Origin: Nostocales cyanobacterium LEGE 11386
GTDB taxonomy: Bacteria; Cyanobacteriota; Cyanobacteriia; Cyanobacteriales; Nostocaceae
Reading direction: 5' to 3'
DNA: 64,000 nucleotides
Assembly (NCBI GenBank): GCA_015207155.1
Contig: JADEXK010000017.1
Location: 1 to 64,000 of the forward strand
In this document: positions 44,050-52,578 of the stretch, in pieces
How positions within the stretch are numbered: the stretch's first letter is position 1
Layout: every line of letters starts with the position of its first letter
Position numbers and translations under genes: made by a program
The notes under the pieces: generated by a model
What the model was told of the DNA's origin: nothing
Seen by the model: the letters and a program-made list of their open reading frames with translations, nothing else
The model's database searches: none

Positions 44050-44709
44050 ATGTTGCCATTGGATGATTCAGGTGCTGTTGGACAACCATCATTTATTAAG
44101 CGATACGACATTATTGCAACAGTCCTTGATCTCATCCAAGCAGCTTGGATTAAAGTATGTCAAAAACCAGAGATTAATATCCAAAGTGATGAAGATACTA
44201 TTGCTGGAGCCTTACATAATGAGATGTGGGCTGAAAAGGAACGCCGAGGTATACATGGGCCACCGAGAATTGAGAATGAAGCAGCCACAAGACGTTCTGA
44301 CAAGAGCTTGAAGCCAGACGGTTTTATAGATTTTAAAATGGTTTACTCATGCAATAGTCTTGAAGATTATTTTGGTATAGAGTGTAAGCGAGTCAGCAGT
44401 ACAGAACCAAACAGATATTTAGCAAGAAAGTATGTTGTAGAAGGGGTGAGGCGGTTTGTAACTGGTGCTTATAGCATAGGTCATGACTATGCTGCAATGT
44501 TAGGTTTTGTGATTGATGGGAAAGTTGCTGAGTGTATTAATTTGATTTGTGATCGCCTGAATAAATATAAAAATGATATATCTTTGAAAGAAGATTGGGT
44601 TGACGAGCAAGGTTTTGGAACAACACGAAATATATATCGTACTCGTCATATTCAAGATAGCCAAAATGATTTAATGACAATTCTCCATTTATTTCTTGTA
44701 GTGAATTAA
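44050..44709 (+). CDS. Small PD-(D/E)XK nuclease-like protein
   Basis: 219 residues. KPDGFIDFK gives P89-D90 (and D94), followed by FGIECKRV with E111-x-K113, the spacing of a PD-(D/E)XK active site; E75/E77 in RIENEA could complete it. No DNA-recognition domain is obvious. The family is not recognised. Placement 3 bp after the methyltransferase suggests it is the cleavage subunit of a split restriction system. Its start falls within the methyltransferase operon with no separate promoter. Confidence 0.65.
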   Translation: MLPLDDSGAVGQPSFIKRYDIIATVLDLIQAAWIKVCQKPEINIQSDEDTIAGALHNEMWAEKERRGIHGPPRIENEAATRRSDKSLKPDGFIDFKMVYSCNSLEDYFGIECKRVSSTEPNRYLARKYVVEGVRRFVTGAYSIGHDYAAMLGFVIDGKVAECINLICDRLNKYKNDISLKEDWVDEQGFGTTRNIYRTRHIQDSQNDLMTILHLFLVVN

Positions 44710-44779
44710 ATTTTTATCCTTATCAAAGTAGAGTCAAACCTACAGTCAGCTACGCTAATGCCAAGGAGATGCGATCGCT

Positions 44780-45337
44780 ATGACTCAACTAAAACCTCAA
44801 CTCACACTAAAAGAATTTCTCGCACTACCATCCGGGGATATTACCTACGAATTAGTTGACGGCGAAGCAAAAGCAAAAATGGCACCAAAAAGATTCCATT
44901 CCAGATTAACCCTTGCTATTAGTCAACTTCTCATACTATGGGCACAAAATCGTGGTGAGATTGGTATCGAATGGGCAGTTACTTTAAAACGCCAAGGTCG
45001 CGATTGGGTTCCCGTACCAGACTTACTTTATATTTCCTATTCTCGCCTTTCTAATGAAGTAATTGAGGATGAAGCTTGTCCCATACCTCCAGACTTAGTC
45101 ATTGAAATTATCTCACCTGACCAAACCTTTGGACAAATGAGCGCCAAAGCCACAGATTACCTCGATGCTGGTGTGATGCGAGTTTGGGTTGTGGACGCAA
45201 GAGCGAAAACAGTTACAATTTTTTATCCTGATACCCGACCTCAAACAAAAACTAGTGTAGACAGTTTAGAAGATTCTTTATTTGAAGGGTTGCAAATTAC
45301 ACCACAACAAATTTTTCAACAGGCAGGAATTCCTTAG
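44780..45337 (+). CDS. Uma2-family (DUF820) protein
   Basis: 185 residues. LKEFLALPSGDITYELVDGE, WVPVPDLLYISYSR (active-site Asp) and DLVIEIISPDQTFGQM (active-site Glu and downstream Lys region), then YLDAGVMRVWVVD. This is a second, distant Uma2 relative in the window. It begins 70 bp after the nuclease-like gene and just after a HIP1 octamer; whether it belongs to the same operon is unclear. Confidence 0.87.
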   Translation: MTQLKPQLTLKEFLALPSGDITYELVDGEAKAKMAPKRFHSRLTLAISQLLILWAQNRGEIGIEWAVTLKRQGRDWVPVPDLLYISYSRLSNEVIEDEACPIPPDLVIEIISPDQTFGQMSAKATDYLDAGVMRVWVVDARAKTVTIFYPDTRPQTKTSVDSLEDSLFEGLQITPQQIFQQAGIP

Positions 45338-45625
45338 CGATCGCCTCAATATAAGTAGTCGTGCAAAATAAATTATCTAGCTAGAAAAGGTGACAGGCTT
45401 CGCCGTGAGCGTCAGCCGAACGGTGACAGTAGCAGATAAAGCAGTTTTTACCAAAGTGAGAAGACAGTTGCATCCTCCTAAAGTCTCTATTCTGCATCGA
45501 TGTATCTGCGTTCTATGGACGCACAGATGAACTCGCAACATTAGAAAAATGGGCGTTGCTGAATCACAATATGAATTATGCAAGACCTGACATTAGGTGC
45601 GATCGCATTGCACGTTAAGAAATGT
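45338..45625. other. Gap without a convincing gene
   Basis: Only short unsupported frames on both strands and one HIP1-like GCGATCGC site at its end. A repeat-like CTTCGCCGTGAGCG stretch is present near 45400. Confidence 0.45.
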
Positions 45626-45652
45626 AAAAACCCCACTCAGTCTTGAGCAGGG
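45626..45652 (-). terminator. Rho-independent terminator of the 34-residue gene
   Basis: On the minus strand CCCTGCTCA pairs with TGAGTGGGG (nine pairs, two of them G-T) around loop AGAC, followed by TTTTT. It lies 41 bp after the stop codon of the small gene. Confidence 0.75.
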
Positions 45653-45693
45653 CTGTGTAAAGATTTATTTACTAAAATGAGCAGTTTTGATTT

Positions 45694-45798
45694 CTAGAAC
45701 ACATTCATGATGGCGATGATGCTGACACTGGTCAACATGATCAAAGCACCCATAATCATAGACACACCCAATTGATTAGGAAGTTTTGAGTTATTCAT
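45694..45798 (-). CDS. 34-residue single-pass membrane peptide
   Basis: ATG preceded by AAAGGA at ~10 bp, 34 codons, then TAG. The sequence MNNSKLPNQLGVSMIMGALI is followed by a hydrophobic run to the end (SVSIIAIMNVF), predicting one transmembrane helix. A ribosome site upstream and a terminator downstream argue that it is a real gene. It resembles small photosynthetic-complex subunits in size, but I cannot match it to a known one. It lies downstream of the LptD-like gene on the same strand. Confidence 0.55.
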   Translation of the reverse strand: MNNSKLPNQLGVSMIMGALIMLTSVSIIAIMNVF

Positions 45799-46006
45799 TT
45801 TTAGTAAAATCCTTTTTTTGATTATTCTATTAACGTTATCAGTAACAGCATAAATATCTATAAAAGCACTATAAAACTTAAGAGATTGTAAATTTTCTTA
45901 GTAAAAACTGTAGTATTTACTTAAAAATTCGGTCATTTATATGCCTGAATTAGCAAAACTGACTTGAGCCTTTGTGTAATTACGGTTGACAAGTATCTTA
46001 TGTAAC

Positions 46007-48646
46007 TTAATTATCCTGTCGTACACCATCTACAACTGGCCTAACTTCGCCACCAGAGAATGGATCAGTACCACCAGTCCAGTTAAAGTCACTAATTCTA
46101 ATGCTGAAGCCACCTAATTCCAGCACCGGGTTGTAACGCAAGGTGATGCCATAGGTGCGGCGGCTATATTCCAAAATATAGTCGGTGCTAGTTTCTCTAC
46201 CTGTATCCAAGTTAATTGATGTTTGAAAGCCTAAACGAAATGGCCCATAAATTTGCTGTGAAATTCCCGCACTCAACACTTTGTTATCAACAGAGCGATC
46301 AAACAAAAAAGGTGATAATCCGCTATTTAAGCCCTGAGAATAACTGACATTGAAAGCGGTATAGTCTAGATAGGGGCGAGAAAAATGACCAATTTGCCCG
46401 ACTAAGCCAACTGTACCAGTCAAGGTACTTTGATTATCGCCATTAGTGTAATGACTGGTAGTACCTGTAATGCTGGCAAACGTCTGTAGGTAAGGAACTA
46501 CAGGGTTTGGTGTGTATCTTAAACCCTCGGTGGCGGTGGGTGGTAATGGTTTTCCCTGCCACAGTAAAAAGCCCCTACTCAGGCTGGCACTACCTTGTAA
46601 GCGACCGAGAGAGATGCGATCGTTTGCTCGGTCTGGTTCTAGCAAATCTAAGCGATCAGTATTGGCGTTGATATGTTGTGCGCCTGCTTGATAGCGGAGG
46701 TTGACGCCACTGTCACCTATAGGAATTATGGGAGAGCTAATTAGACCGCCAATACTACTCTGGACGGTTTGAAAGCCAAGGCTATCATTATAAAGGCGAT
46801 CGCGGTAGCTGTATTCTAAATTCAAGATGTGGGGATTGACATCGCCTAATTCCTGGCGCAATCGCAAACTTGCCCGCAAATTCTCGTCTACTTTGTTTAA
46901 GTCAAAACTAGTTAATTCGCCAGCACCTTGGAGTGTGGCGCGTGGACTTAAAACGGCATTGAGCCTTGTAGTCACACCAAATAACGCAGCTACATCACTG
47001 GTACCTTCTTGAAAGGCTTTTTGCACAAATAGTTGCGGCGTGATTCGCAAACGTGTCTGTTCGTTATCAATTGCTGTAAAGCCCCGTTCTACAAACAAAC
47101 CCCCACGTCTATCCCCGTCAAAGCCGGGGGAAACGATAAATGGTGAGGCATCCCGTTCAAAACGGTCAATGGTTTGTCGATCTACGGGAATAGGTAAAGA
47201 AACTTTTTGGTCAAATACTAAACGCTGTCCCCGTGTAGTGATGGTTTCTACTAAAGGGGACTCCCGGGTCGAAGTTACTTTAGATGCCCGTAACTCTAGT
47301 TCTGGCGGTGAAAATGGGTCATTGGTGATCCGCACATTCTCTGCTTGCCAGCCTCGCGGATAAAACTCAATCCGTTCAGCTTCAAATCTTAGCCGCCTGA
47401 CTTCACCCCCGGCTGTTGGTGCCGGGACATTGCTAGCGCCTGCTGTACCACCTGTGGTAAAGTCAATTCCTCCTGGACTGCTGATCCCAGTCAGAGGCTG
47501 ATTGGCTCTGACGCGATCGCTTAGTGGACGCGGGGGTACTCCACCTGCTGTCAACTCATTAGGTGTAAAAGCCAAGTCTGTTTGAGCTGAGGGTACGTAG
47601 ATTTCCCCACTGCCGTTTGCCAGTTCTCCACTATCTTGGATGAAATTATAGGTAAAGCGTTGTCCCCGCAATATTTGATCTCCACGTGTTAATGCCACGT
47701 TACCTTCCCCGACGGCGATCAAGTTGTCTAAATTTACTTGCAGGCGATCGGCATCCACCACAGCCCCATCAAATCGCACCACCACATTACCTTCAGCAGT
47801 GATAATTCGCCTTTGTTCGTCATACTCCTGCCTATCTGAGATGACTTCGACAATTCTTTCCCTTGCTGGCGGTGTCGGTGTTGGCTGTTGAGCTTGTGGG
47901 GTAGGTGATTGAAATTCAATAGTGCTAGGAGTGGATGTTTCGTTTGTGGAGTTGCGAGACTTGAACTCTATAGTATTTTGTACTGGTTGCGAACTCGGTA
48001 CATAATCGGGATTATCTCCGGTGAGATTGATGCTTTCGGGAATTTGCTGTGGTTGTGGGGTTACTTGTTGCGCTACGACTTGCCCAGTGGGGATGGTTTG
48101 AGGCTGGTTAACCTGCTGCATGGAATAACCAACTTTTTGGGGTTGACCCAAACTTGCGGCACTTTTAGAGGCAGTAAGCTCATTCTTACCCTGAAATAAT
48201 GGAGTAGACGCGGGCATCGTCAATGGGGCAAGTAGCGTCATTGGAGTTTTTCCCGCATCCAATGACGCTACTTGCCCCAAGTTGGTGGATTGCTTTCCCT
48301 CGCTCCCCTGAGAAGAATAGGCTTTCTGCCGACTGTTAGTGAGGGGAGAAAATTCTGCTGGGAAGGTTTCTGGTGTACTGGGTGTGGCTAGAGTTTTGGC
48401 AGATACTAAGTTATCCTTAGTGGCATTGATGGGAGTTGACAGATGCAAAGAACCTTCAGTATCTCCCTCATTTAAAATTTGTGGCGTTTCTCGTTGTGGC
48501 TCAGATTCTTCTTGATTGCCTTGGGTAACAGTATGAGTTTCTACAACTGAGTGAAACTGCGGATTACTAACGTATGCAATAGAATTTGCTGATTGTACTG
48601 GTTCGAGAGCAAGAAGTGGTGCAGGTGGCAGAACTGGATGAAGCAT
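46007..48646 (-). CDS. LptD-like outer-membrane protein (OstA domain plus DUF3769 barrel)
   Basis: 879 residues from the ATG at 48646 (MLHPVLPPAPLL); the frame continues to a TTG at 48745 without a ribosome site. A low-complexity Pro/Thr/Gln-rich region (~20-260) precedes an LptA/OstA-like segment (YDEQRRIITAEGNVVVRFDG, LIAVGEGNVALTRGDQILRG) and a long beta-barrel region ending in aromatic strands (FSIRISDFNW). It probably inserts lipopolysaccharide into the outer membrane, as LptD does. No classical signal peptide is clear with either start. A 22-bp perfect inverted repeat lies inside the linker coding region. Confidence 0.78.
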   Translation of the reverse strand: MLHPVLPPAPLLALEPVQSANSIAYVSNPQFHSVVETHTVTQGNQEESEPQRETPQILNEGDTEGSLHLSTPINATKDNLVSAKTLATPSTPETFPAEFSPLTNSRQKAYSSQGSEGKQSTNLGQVASLDAGKTPMTLLAPLTMPASTPLFQGKNELTASKSAASLGQPQKVGYSMQQVNQPQTIPTGQVVAQQVTPQPQQIPESINLTGDNPDYVPSSQPVQNTIEFKSRNSTNETSTPSTIEFQSPTPQAQQPTPTPPARERIVEVISDRQEYDEQRRIITAEGNVVVRFDGAVVDADRLQVNLDNLIAVGEGNVALTRGDQILRGQRFTYNFIQDSGELANGSGEIYVPSAQTDLAFTPNELTAGGVPPRPLSDRVRANQPLTGISSPGGIDFTTGGTAGASNVPAPTAGGEVRRLRFEAERIEFYPRGWQAENVRITNDPFSPPELELRASKVTSTRESPLVETITTRGQRLVFDQKVSLPIPVDRQTIDRFERDASPFIVSPGFDGDRRGGLFVERGFTAIDNEQTRLRITPQLFVQKAFQEGTSDVAALFGVTTRLNAVLSPRATLQGAGELTSFDLNKVDENLRASLRLRQELGDVNPHILNLEYSYRDRLYNDSLGFQTVQSSIGGLISSPIIPIGDSGVNLRYQAGAQHINANTDRLDLLEPDRANDRISLGRLQGSASLSRGFLLWQGKPLPPTATEGLRYTPNPVVPYLQTFASITGTTSHYTNGDNQSTLTGTVGLVGQIGHFSRPYLDYTAFNVSYSQGLNSGLSPFLFDRSVDNKVLSAGISQQIYGPFRLGFQTSINLDTGRETSTDYILEYSRRTYGITLRYNPVLELGGFSIRISDFNWTGGTDPFSGGEVRPVVDGVRQDN
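48224..48279. repeat. 22-bp perfect inverted repeat inside the LptD-like gene
   Basis: Arms 48224-48245 and 48258-48279 are exact reverse complements separated by 12 bp (arm begins TGGGGCAAGTAGCGTC). It encodes part of the disordered linker (LGQVASLDAGKTPMTLLAPL). The long perfect stem is far beyond chance and looks like an inserted palindromic element kept in frame. Confidence 0.85.
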
Positions 48647-48814
48647 ATCTGGACAAATCAAGCTAAAAAAATAGCCAATTGATAGCCGGAAGGATGAATT
48701 ACACCTTTGGCCTTCCGACTTTTGCTGTCTGCCTACATGCAGCAAGCTGCCAAGAGAAGGAGGTTCGGTGTTTTCCGTCTTCCGGCAGTTGTAGATGGAT
48801 AATTTGTCAAAATC

Positions 48815-48931
48815 CTATTCTGAATCCCGGCGTCCGGGGTTACGAGCTGGATCGTTCGACAAAAATCCGAAGACGAAAATAGCCACGAAGAAGGCAACAA
48901 CAACATAAACAGTGATTTTTAAAGCCAGCAT
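48815..48931 (-). CDS. psbI: Photosystem II reaction centre protein I
   Basis: 38 residues: [20 protein letters not shown] then [18 protein letters not shown]. One membrane helix and the conserved C-terminal NPGR motif match PsbI at its exact usual length. GGAG lies 10 bp before the ATG. PsbI binds D1 early in photosystem II assembly in the thylakoid membrane. The gene is monocistronic by layout, 168 bp upstream of the LptD-like gene. Confidence 0.95.
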   Translation of the reverse strand: MLALKITVYVVVAFFVAIFVFGFLSNDPARNPGRRDSE

Positions 48932-49243
48932 AGAAATATCTCCAAAGGGTGTGAGAAAAAAGCTTCTCTCTCAGTATCTGCCATGCAGAAAAGATAGCTA
49001 CTTTATATTACCGAAATCTCGACCCTTTTTGAGATGACTCTGGCAAGAGTAGATAACCACCTCGTTGAATCCTCATTGAGATTGCAGCGACGTTGACTAT
49101 ATATCTAGTGCTGAGGTTTGCTTAACTGGTCAATGCCCCTAAGTTATTGTTGACTGGTTACTCTTGTGACGTTTACTCACGGCGGAAGTTTCCCATCTCT
49201 ATAGTCTGCCATCTCTGTTCGCCAAGTCGCCACTAAAACTTCC
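48932..49243. other. psbI upstream region
   Basis: 312 bp that must hold the psbI promoter; no clear -35/-10 pair is identified. An imperfect direct repeat, CCATCTCTATAGTCTGCCAT then CTCTG, lies near 49193-49218. Confidence 0.4.
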
Positions 49244-49942
49244 CTACTCTGCTGATGATGCTACTAAATCCTTGCTAATTCGGCTTTTGATGACTCGTGC
49301 AGGCGCACCTACAGCCACAGAAAACGGGGGAATATCTCTGTTGACAACCGTTCCTGCGCCAATGACGCTGCCTTTACCGATAGTAACACCATCCAATACA
49401 GTCACCCCATGCCCTAACCAACAGTCATCTTCAATGACAATTCCCTTACGAGTTACCCCTTGCAATCTCATGGGTTTTGTCGGGTCAGCAAATTTGTGGG
49501 CATTGGCATATATTCCTGTATGGGCTGCTATCATACAGTGCTTACCAATTTTGATATCTCCAGGCCCAGCAATACAGACATTAGGAGCGATGAATGTGGC
49601 ATCATCAATGTATAGGCAAGTGTCTTCTAAACAACCGATATCAACGTAACGCTCAATTGCCACTCCATTTCCCAGATAAATTTTATTATTTTGATGTCCT
49701 TGGGCATCTATACGTACACCTTTGAAAATGTACACTCCACTGCCTATTTCAATGGCGGAAGTACCCAGGAATTCCACACCGTTTTGGATATAAACTGAGC
49801 TACCCATCCGAGCAAAAAGCCTACGATATACCAGATTACGTAGTTTAGGACCAAGAGCAATTGTGGGAATATCCCCTAACAAAGTGGTGAGCAATAATTC
49901 TTGGAATCGCTGCCATTTTGAGGAGTATCGCTGGTTATTCAT
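49244..49942 (-). CDS. Left-handed beta-helix (hexapeptide) acyltransferase
   Basis: 232 residues. Repeated [LIV]-G-x4 turns throughout (IEIGSGVYIFKGVRIDAQG, IAPNVCIAGPGDIKIGKHC, IVIEDDCWLGHGVTVLDGVT) and the acetyltransferase C-terminus VVNRDIPPFSVAVGAPARVI. The catalytic His is probably in AHTGIYANAHKF. It most likely O-acetylates a sugar or polysaccharide using acyl-CoA; the acceptor is unknown. It stands alone upstream of a long gene-poor stretch. Confidence 0.87.
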   Translation of the reverse strand: MNNQRYSSKWQRFQELLLTTLLGDIPTIALGPKLRNLVYRRLFARMGSSVYIQNGVEFLGTSAIEIGSGVYIFKGVRIDAQGHQNNKIYLGNGVAIERYVDIGCLEDTCLYIDDATFIAPNVCIAGPGDIKIGKHCMIAAHTGIYANAHKFADPTKPMRLQGVTRKGIVIEDDCWLGHGVTVLDGVTIGKGSVIGAGTVVNRDIPPFSVAVGAPARVIKSRISKDLVASSAE

Positions 49943-51608
49943 GATTAAATAGCTCTCAGATAAAGTATTGTCAGCATTGAAGATATGTTGGGAATGTATC
50001 CTGACTTCTGGTAGTGCTAATTATCCTGATATTTTAAAATTGATAAATGTGGTTTTTACGGATACAAAACTTTCCGCGATTGTTGAGATAGTCTCTTGAG
50101 CGACTAGAAAACTCAGATCGAGGTTTGAATAAGTTAGCAATTATCTAACTTGAGGCGATCGCATGACATTGATATGCAAACGTGACTCGATTTCCTGCAC
50201 ATCAATTGCGGTGGCTGATAAAAAACCTTGTACTAATTTTTCTGGCTCAGACTCAGCAAAAATGATGCTATTTGCCAGACTGAAAACGCTTGGCACTGAC
50301 GCCAGTCGCTTGGTCAAGATAACCTGGACGCAGCAATGAACTCACTGCCTTTACAGACTGATCAAAACCCGTGTAAAGCCTTTGTGAAAATGACTTTGCT
50401 TACCGCCTTTGGCGTTCCTCTAAAGCCCTTAGAGGTGATTGAATTCTTAGTTTTGTTGTTATACAAGCAAATCAAACTTAAGGTGGAGTATCACCAACTT
50501 CAGCCATCACATTAAAGTTCACCATCGGTGCAAATAAGTAAGCGCTTCCACGACTGCGATGACGACTTTCTTGCAACGAATTTCTAGAGTATGCTGCGCT
50601 AATCATGTTGCAAACCGATGAGTTACAGGCGAACCAAATCACAATTTCAATTACATGAATGATTTTTCGTGACAGTTGTTTCTAACATTAACACAATTTA
50701 TTTTTATTGGAACAATTTTAATCAGCAAGCTTTAGGCAATTTTGCTTGTCATGAAAAATTAAAAATTAAAACGACTTTATTAATTGCGTATTAATCACAA
50801 TTAAATATTTTTGTACCTATAAAAAAAAATACCTAATATTAAATTTAATATGAGCTAATCTCTGGTAAGTACTATAGCTATATCCTCGGCGATCGCTTTA
50901 CTTAAAAAAGTTGCTACCTGATATCCAATTATGAGAATTGTATACTAGAGTTAGCTATTTTACTTGCAGCTATAACTGCTCATATTTTTATTGACTATGC
51001 AATCAAACAGTGGTAGCACATACTAATAACTACAATTATCAAAATTGTAGGCACTGAATTAATTTAACTAATTGGGTAAATATCTGGCTAGTGATGTCAA
51101 TAAGCAAAACTGATATTTTATTTCATGCTCTAGACATATATTTCCGGAGTGTATGCCTATTAATATGAAGCATCAGGCGTAAATCTTAGATCTGCCCAAT
51201 TTCCCACCAATAAATGAACTTATTGGCTAATAGCTGAAGTCTACTCAATGGAATGAAAATTTGCCATTAAAGGAGTTTTATTATGCAGCCCTAGGTTTCT
51301 CATCTATGACGGTTATTGACCATGATACAAGATTTAAGCAAGGGAGTTATTTGTCACAGGGATTGGTTATACTCAAAATGAAATTTGCGATACTTTTCCT
51401 CAGCTGTATCCTAAAATAGCTAAAAATATAAAAGTTTTTTAGGGGATTTTACCTAATAATCCAAAATTTGTAAATCACCCGATCAGGTAATCCAAATGGG
51501 TGATGTGTACTCGACACTATCCATTATAAATTTTGGAGAAACTCTAGACATACCTTGCATCGGGGACTCTACACGACGAAACCAAACTCATTCACTTGGT
51601 TCAAAATT
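49943..51608. other. Long AT-rich gene-poor stretch
   Basis: 1.67 kb with no intact gene that I can support. The minus strand between about 50141 and 50606 has interrupted coding-like pieces (listed separately). The part from 50680 to 51550 is very AT-rich. A 38-codon plus-strand frame starting at 51306 (MTVIDHDTRFKQGSY) lacks a ribosome site. No tRNA or strong hairpin was found. Confidence 0.5.
50141..50606 (-). pseudogene. Possible decayed gene
   Basis: Three minus-strand pieces look coding but are in different frames or stopped: 50478-50606 (MISAAYSRNSLQESRHRSRG and on), ~50257-50412 (SSLLRPGYLDQATGVSAKRF), and 50141-50330 (SLANSIIFAESEPEKLVQGF). Codon composition resembles real genes. 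I cannot name the family; they may come from one gene broken by frameshifts or from several. Confidence 0.3.
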
Positions 51609-51926
51609 ATGGTTTTAATTAAAGAAATTGTCCAACAGGCCTTAAATACTGGCTATTTGAGTGTTGCAGCCCAAAACCAGATGCAAGTGTTACTTCAAGC
51701 TAGTTACGATTCAGATGATTTAGATGCCTTTATTATCTTGCAGCGAGCTGTCGTAGCTGGTGATGTTAAACAAGAGTCACGTACTCAAAAATTCTCATCC
51801 CACAGTAATGATACTACATCCAATATCAAACTTGCTTATCAAATAGCAGCAGAGATTGCTTTCGCCGCAGCTGTGGCGCTAACGATGCCTAAAAATCAGC
51901 AAGATCAACCTTATTTAGGCACGTAA
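51609..51926 (+). CDS. Small protein of unknown function
   Basis: 105 residues from the ATG at 51609; the frame extends 18 codons upstream. The N-terminal half, IKEIVQQALNTGYLSVAAQN and LDAFIILQRAVVAGDV, is a helical module that I recall in small Nostoc proteins of unknown role. The C-terminus has a short hydrophobic stretch (IAAEIAFAAAVALTM). No operon partner is evident. Confidence 0.55.
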   Translation: MVLIKEIVQQALNTGYLSVAAQNQMQVLLQASYDSDDLDAFIILQRAVVAGDVKQESRTQKFSSHSNDTTSNIKLAYQIAAEIAFAAAVALTMPKNQQDQPYLGT

Positions 51927-52578
51927 AAATATATTATCAATTTGATTTGCTAAGGAAAATAGGGACATTCGGCTTGTGCTTTTAGAGATAAACGATAATA
52001 CAGAAGTATATCTCCAAGTACCCCTGAATATAGATACAATCAATACTTATTTCTTGAATTATTTTGCCTCGAGCGATCGCCTATTCTTAAATTGCTTGTT
52101 GCCTCACTTTGTTTATGTTCAGAAAAGTGAAGCTAATTACTGTTATAATTTACATGATTAGGTAAGTTGTGTAGCGTAAATCACAAAAAGCTTAAGAAAA
52201 AATTAAAAAATTGCCCAAAATACTTAAAATATCAAGCTTTTTTCTGAAGCAGTAGCTCTTCCCGGGTAGGGAAGTTATGCGGTAGCTGAGTTTTCACGGT
52301 AATTGCTAGCTGAAATTGCCAGTGAAATCAAAATTGTTGAGATTTAGTTAAATAATACATGATAGATAATGATTAAATTTTCATATACTCAGTACATACC
52401 TGAGGGGAACGCATAGACTTAGAAATGCCCTTGGTGTAAACTTTACCAGCGATGGAAAGAATCACTCTCAATGCTTAACAAAGTCATCGCAATTTTACAA
52501 ACACAGTAGAAAGAATTGGCAACATTGGGTAAAGACAGTAAACAATAGCCGTATCTAAACTTGGAGTTTTGCCAATCT
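51927..52578. other. Gap upstream of glgP
   Basis: 652 bp. A 61-codon frame with a GTG start (51976-52161) is open but its composition and lack of a ribosome site do not support a gene. The glgP promoter should lie here but is not resolved. Confidence 0.45.

Noticed and set aside
51976..52161. 61-codon plus-strand frame with a GTG start before glgP
   Set aside because: No ribosome site, AT-driven composition and no recognisable motif; likely chance.
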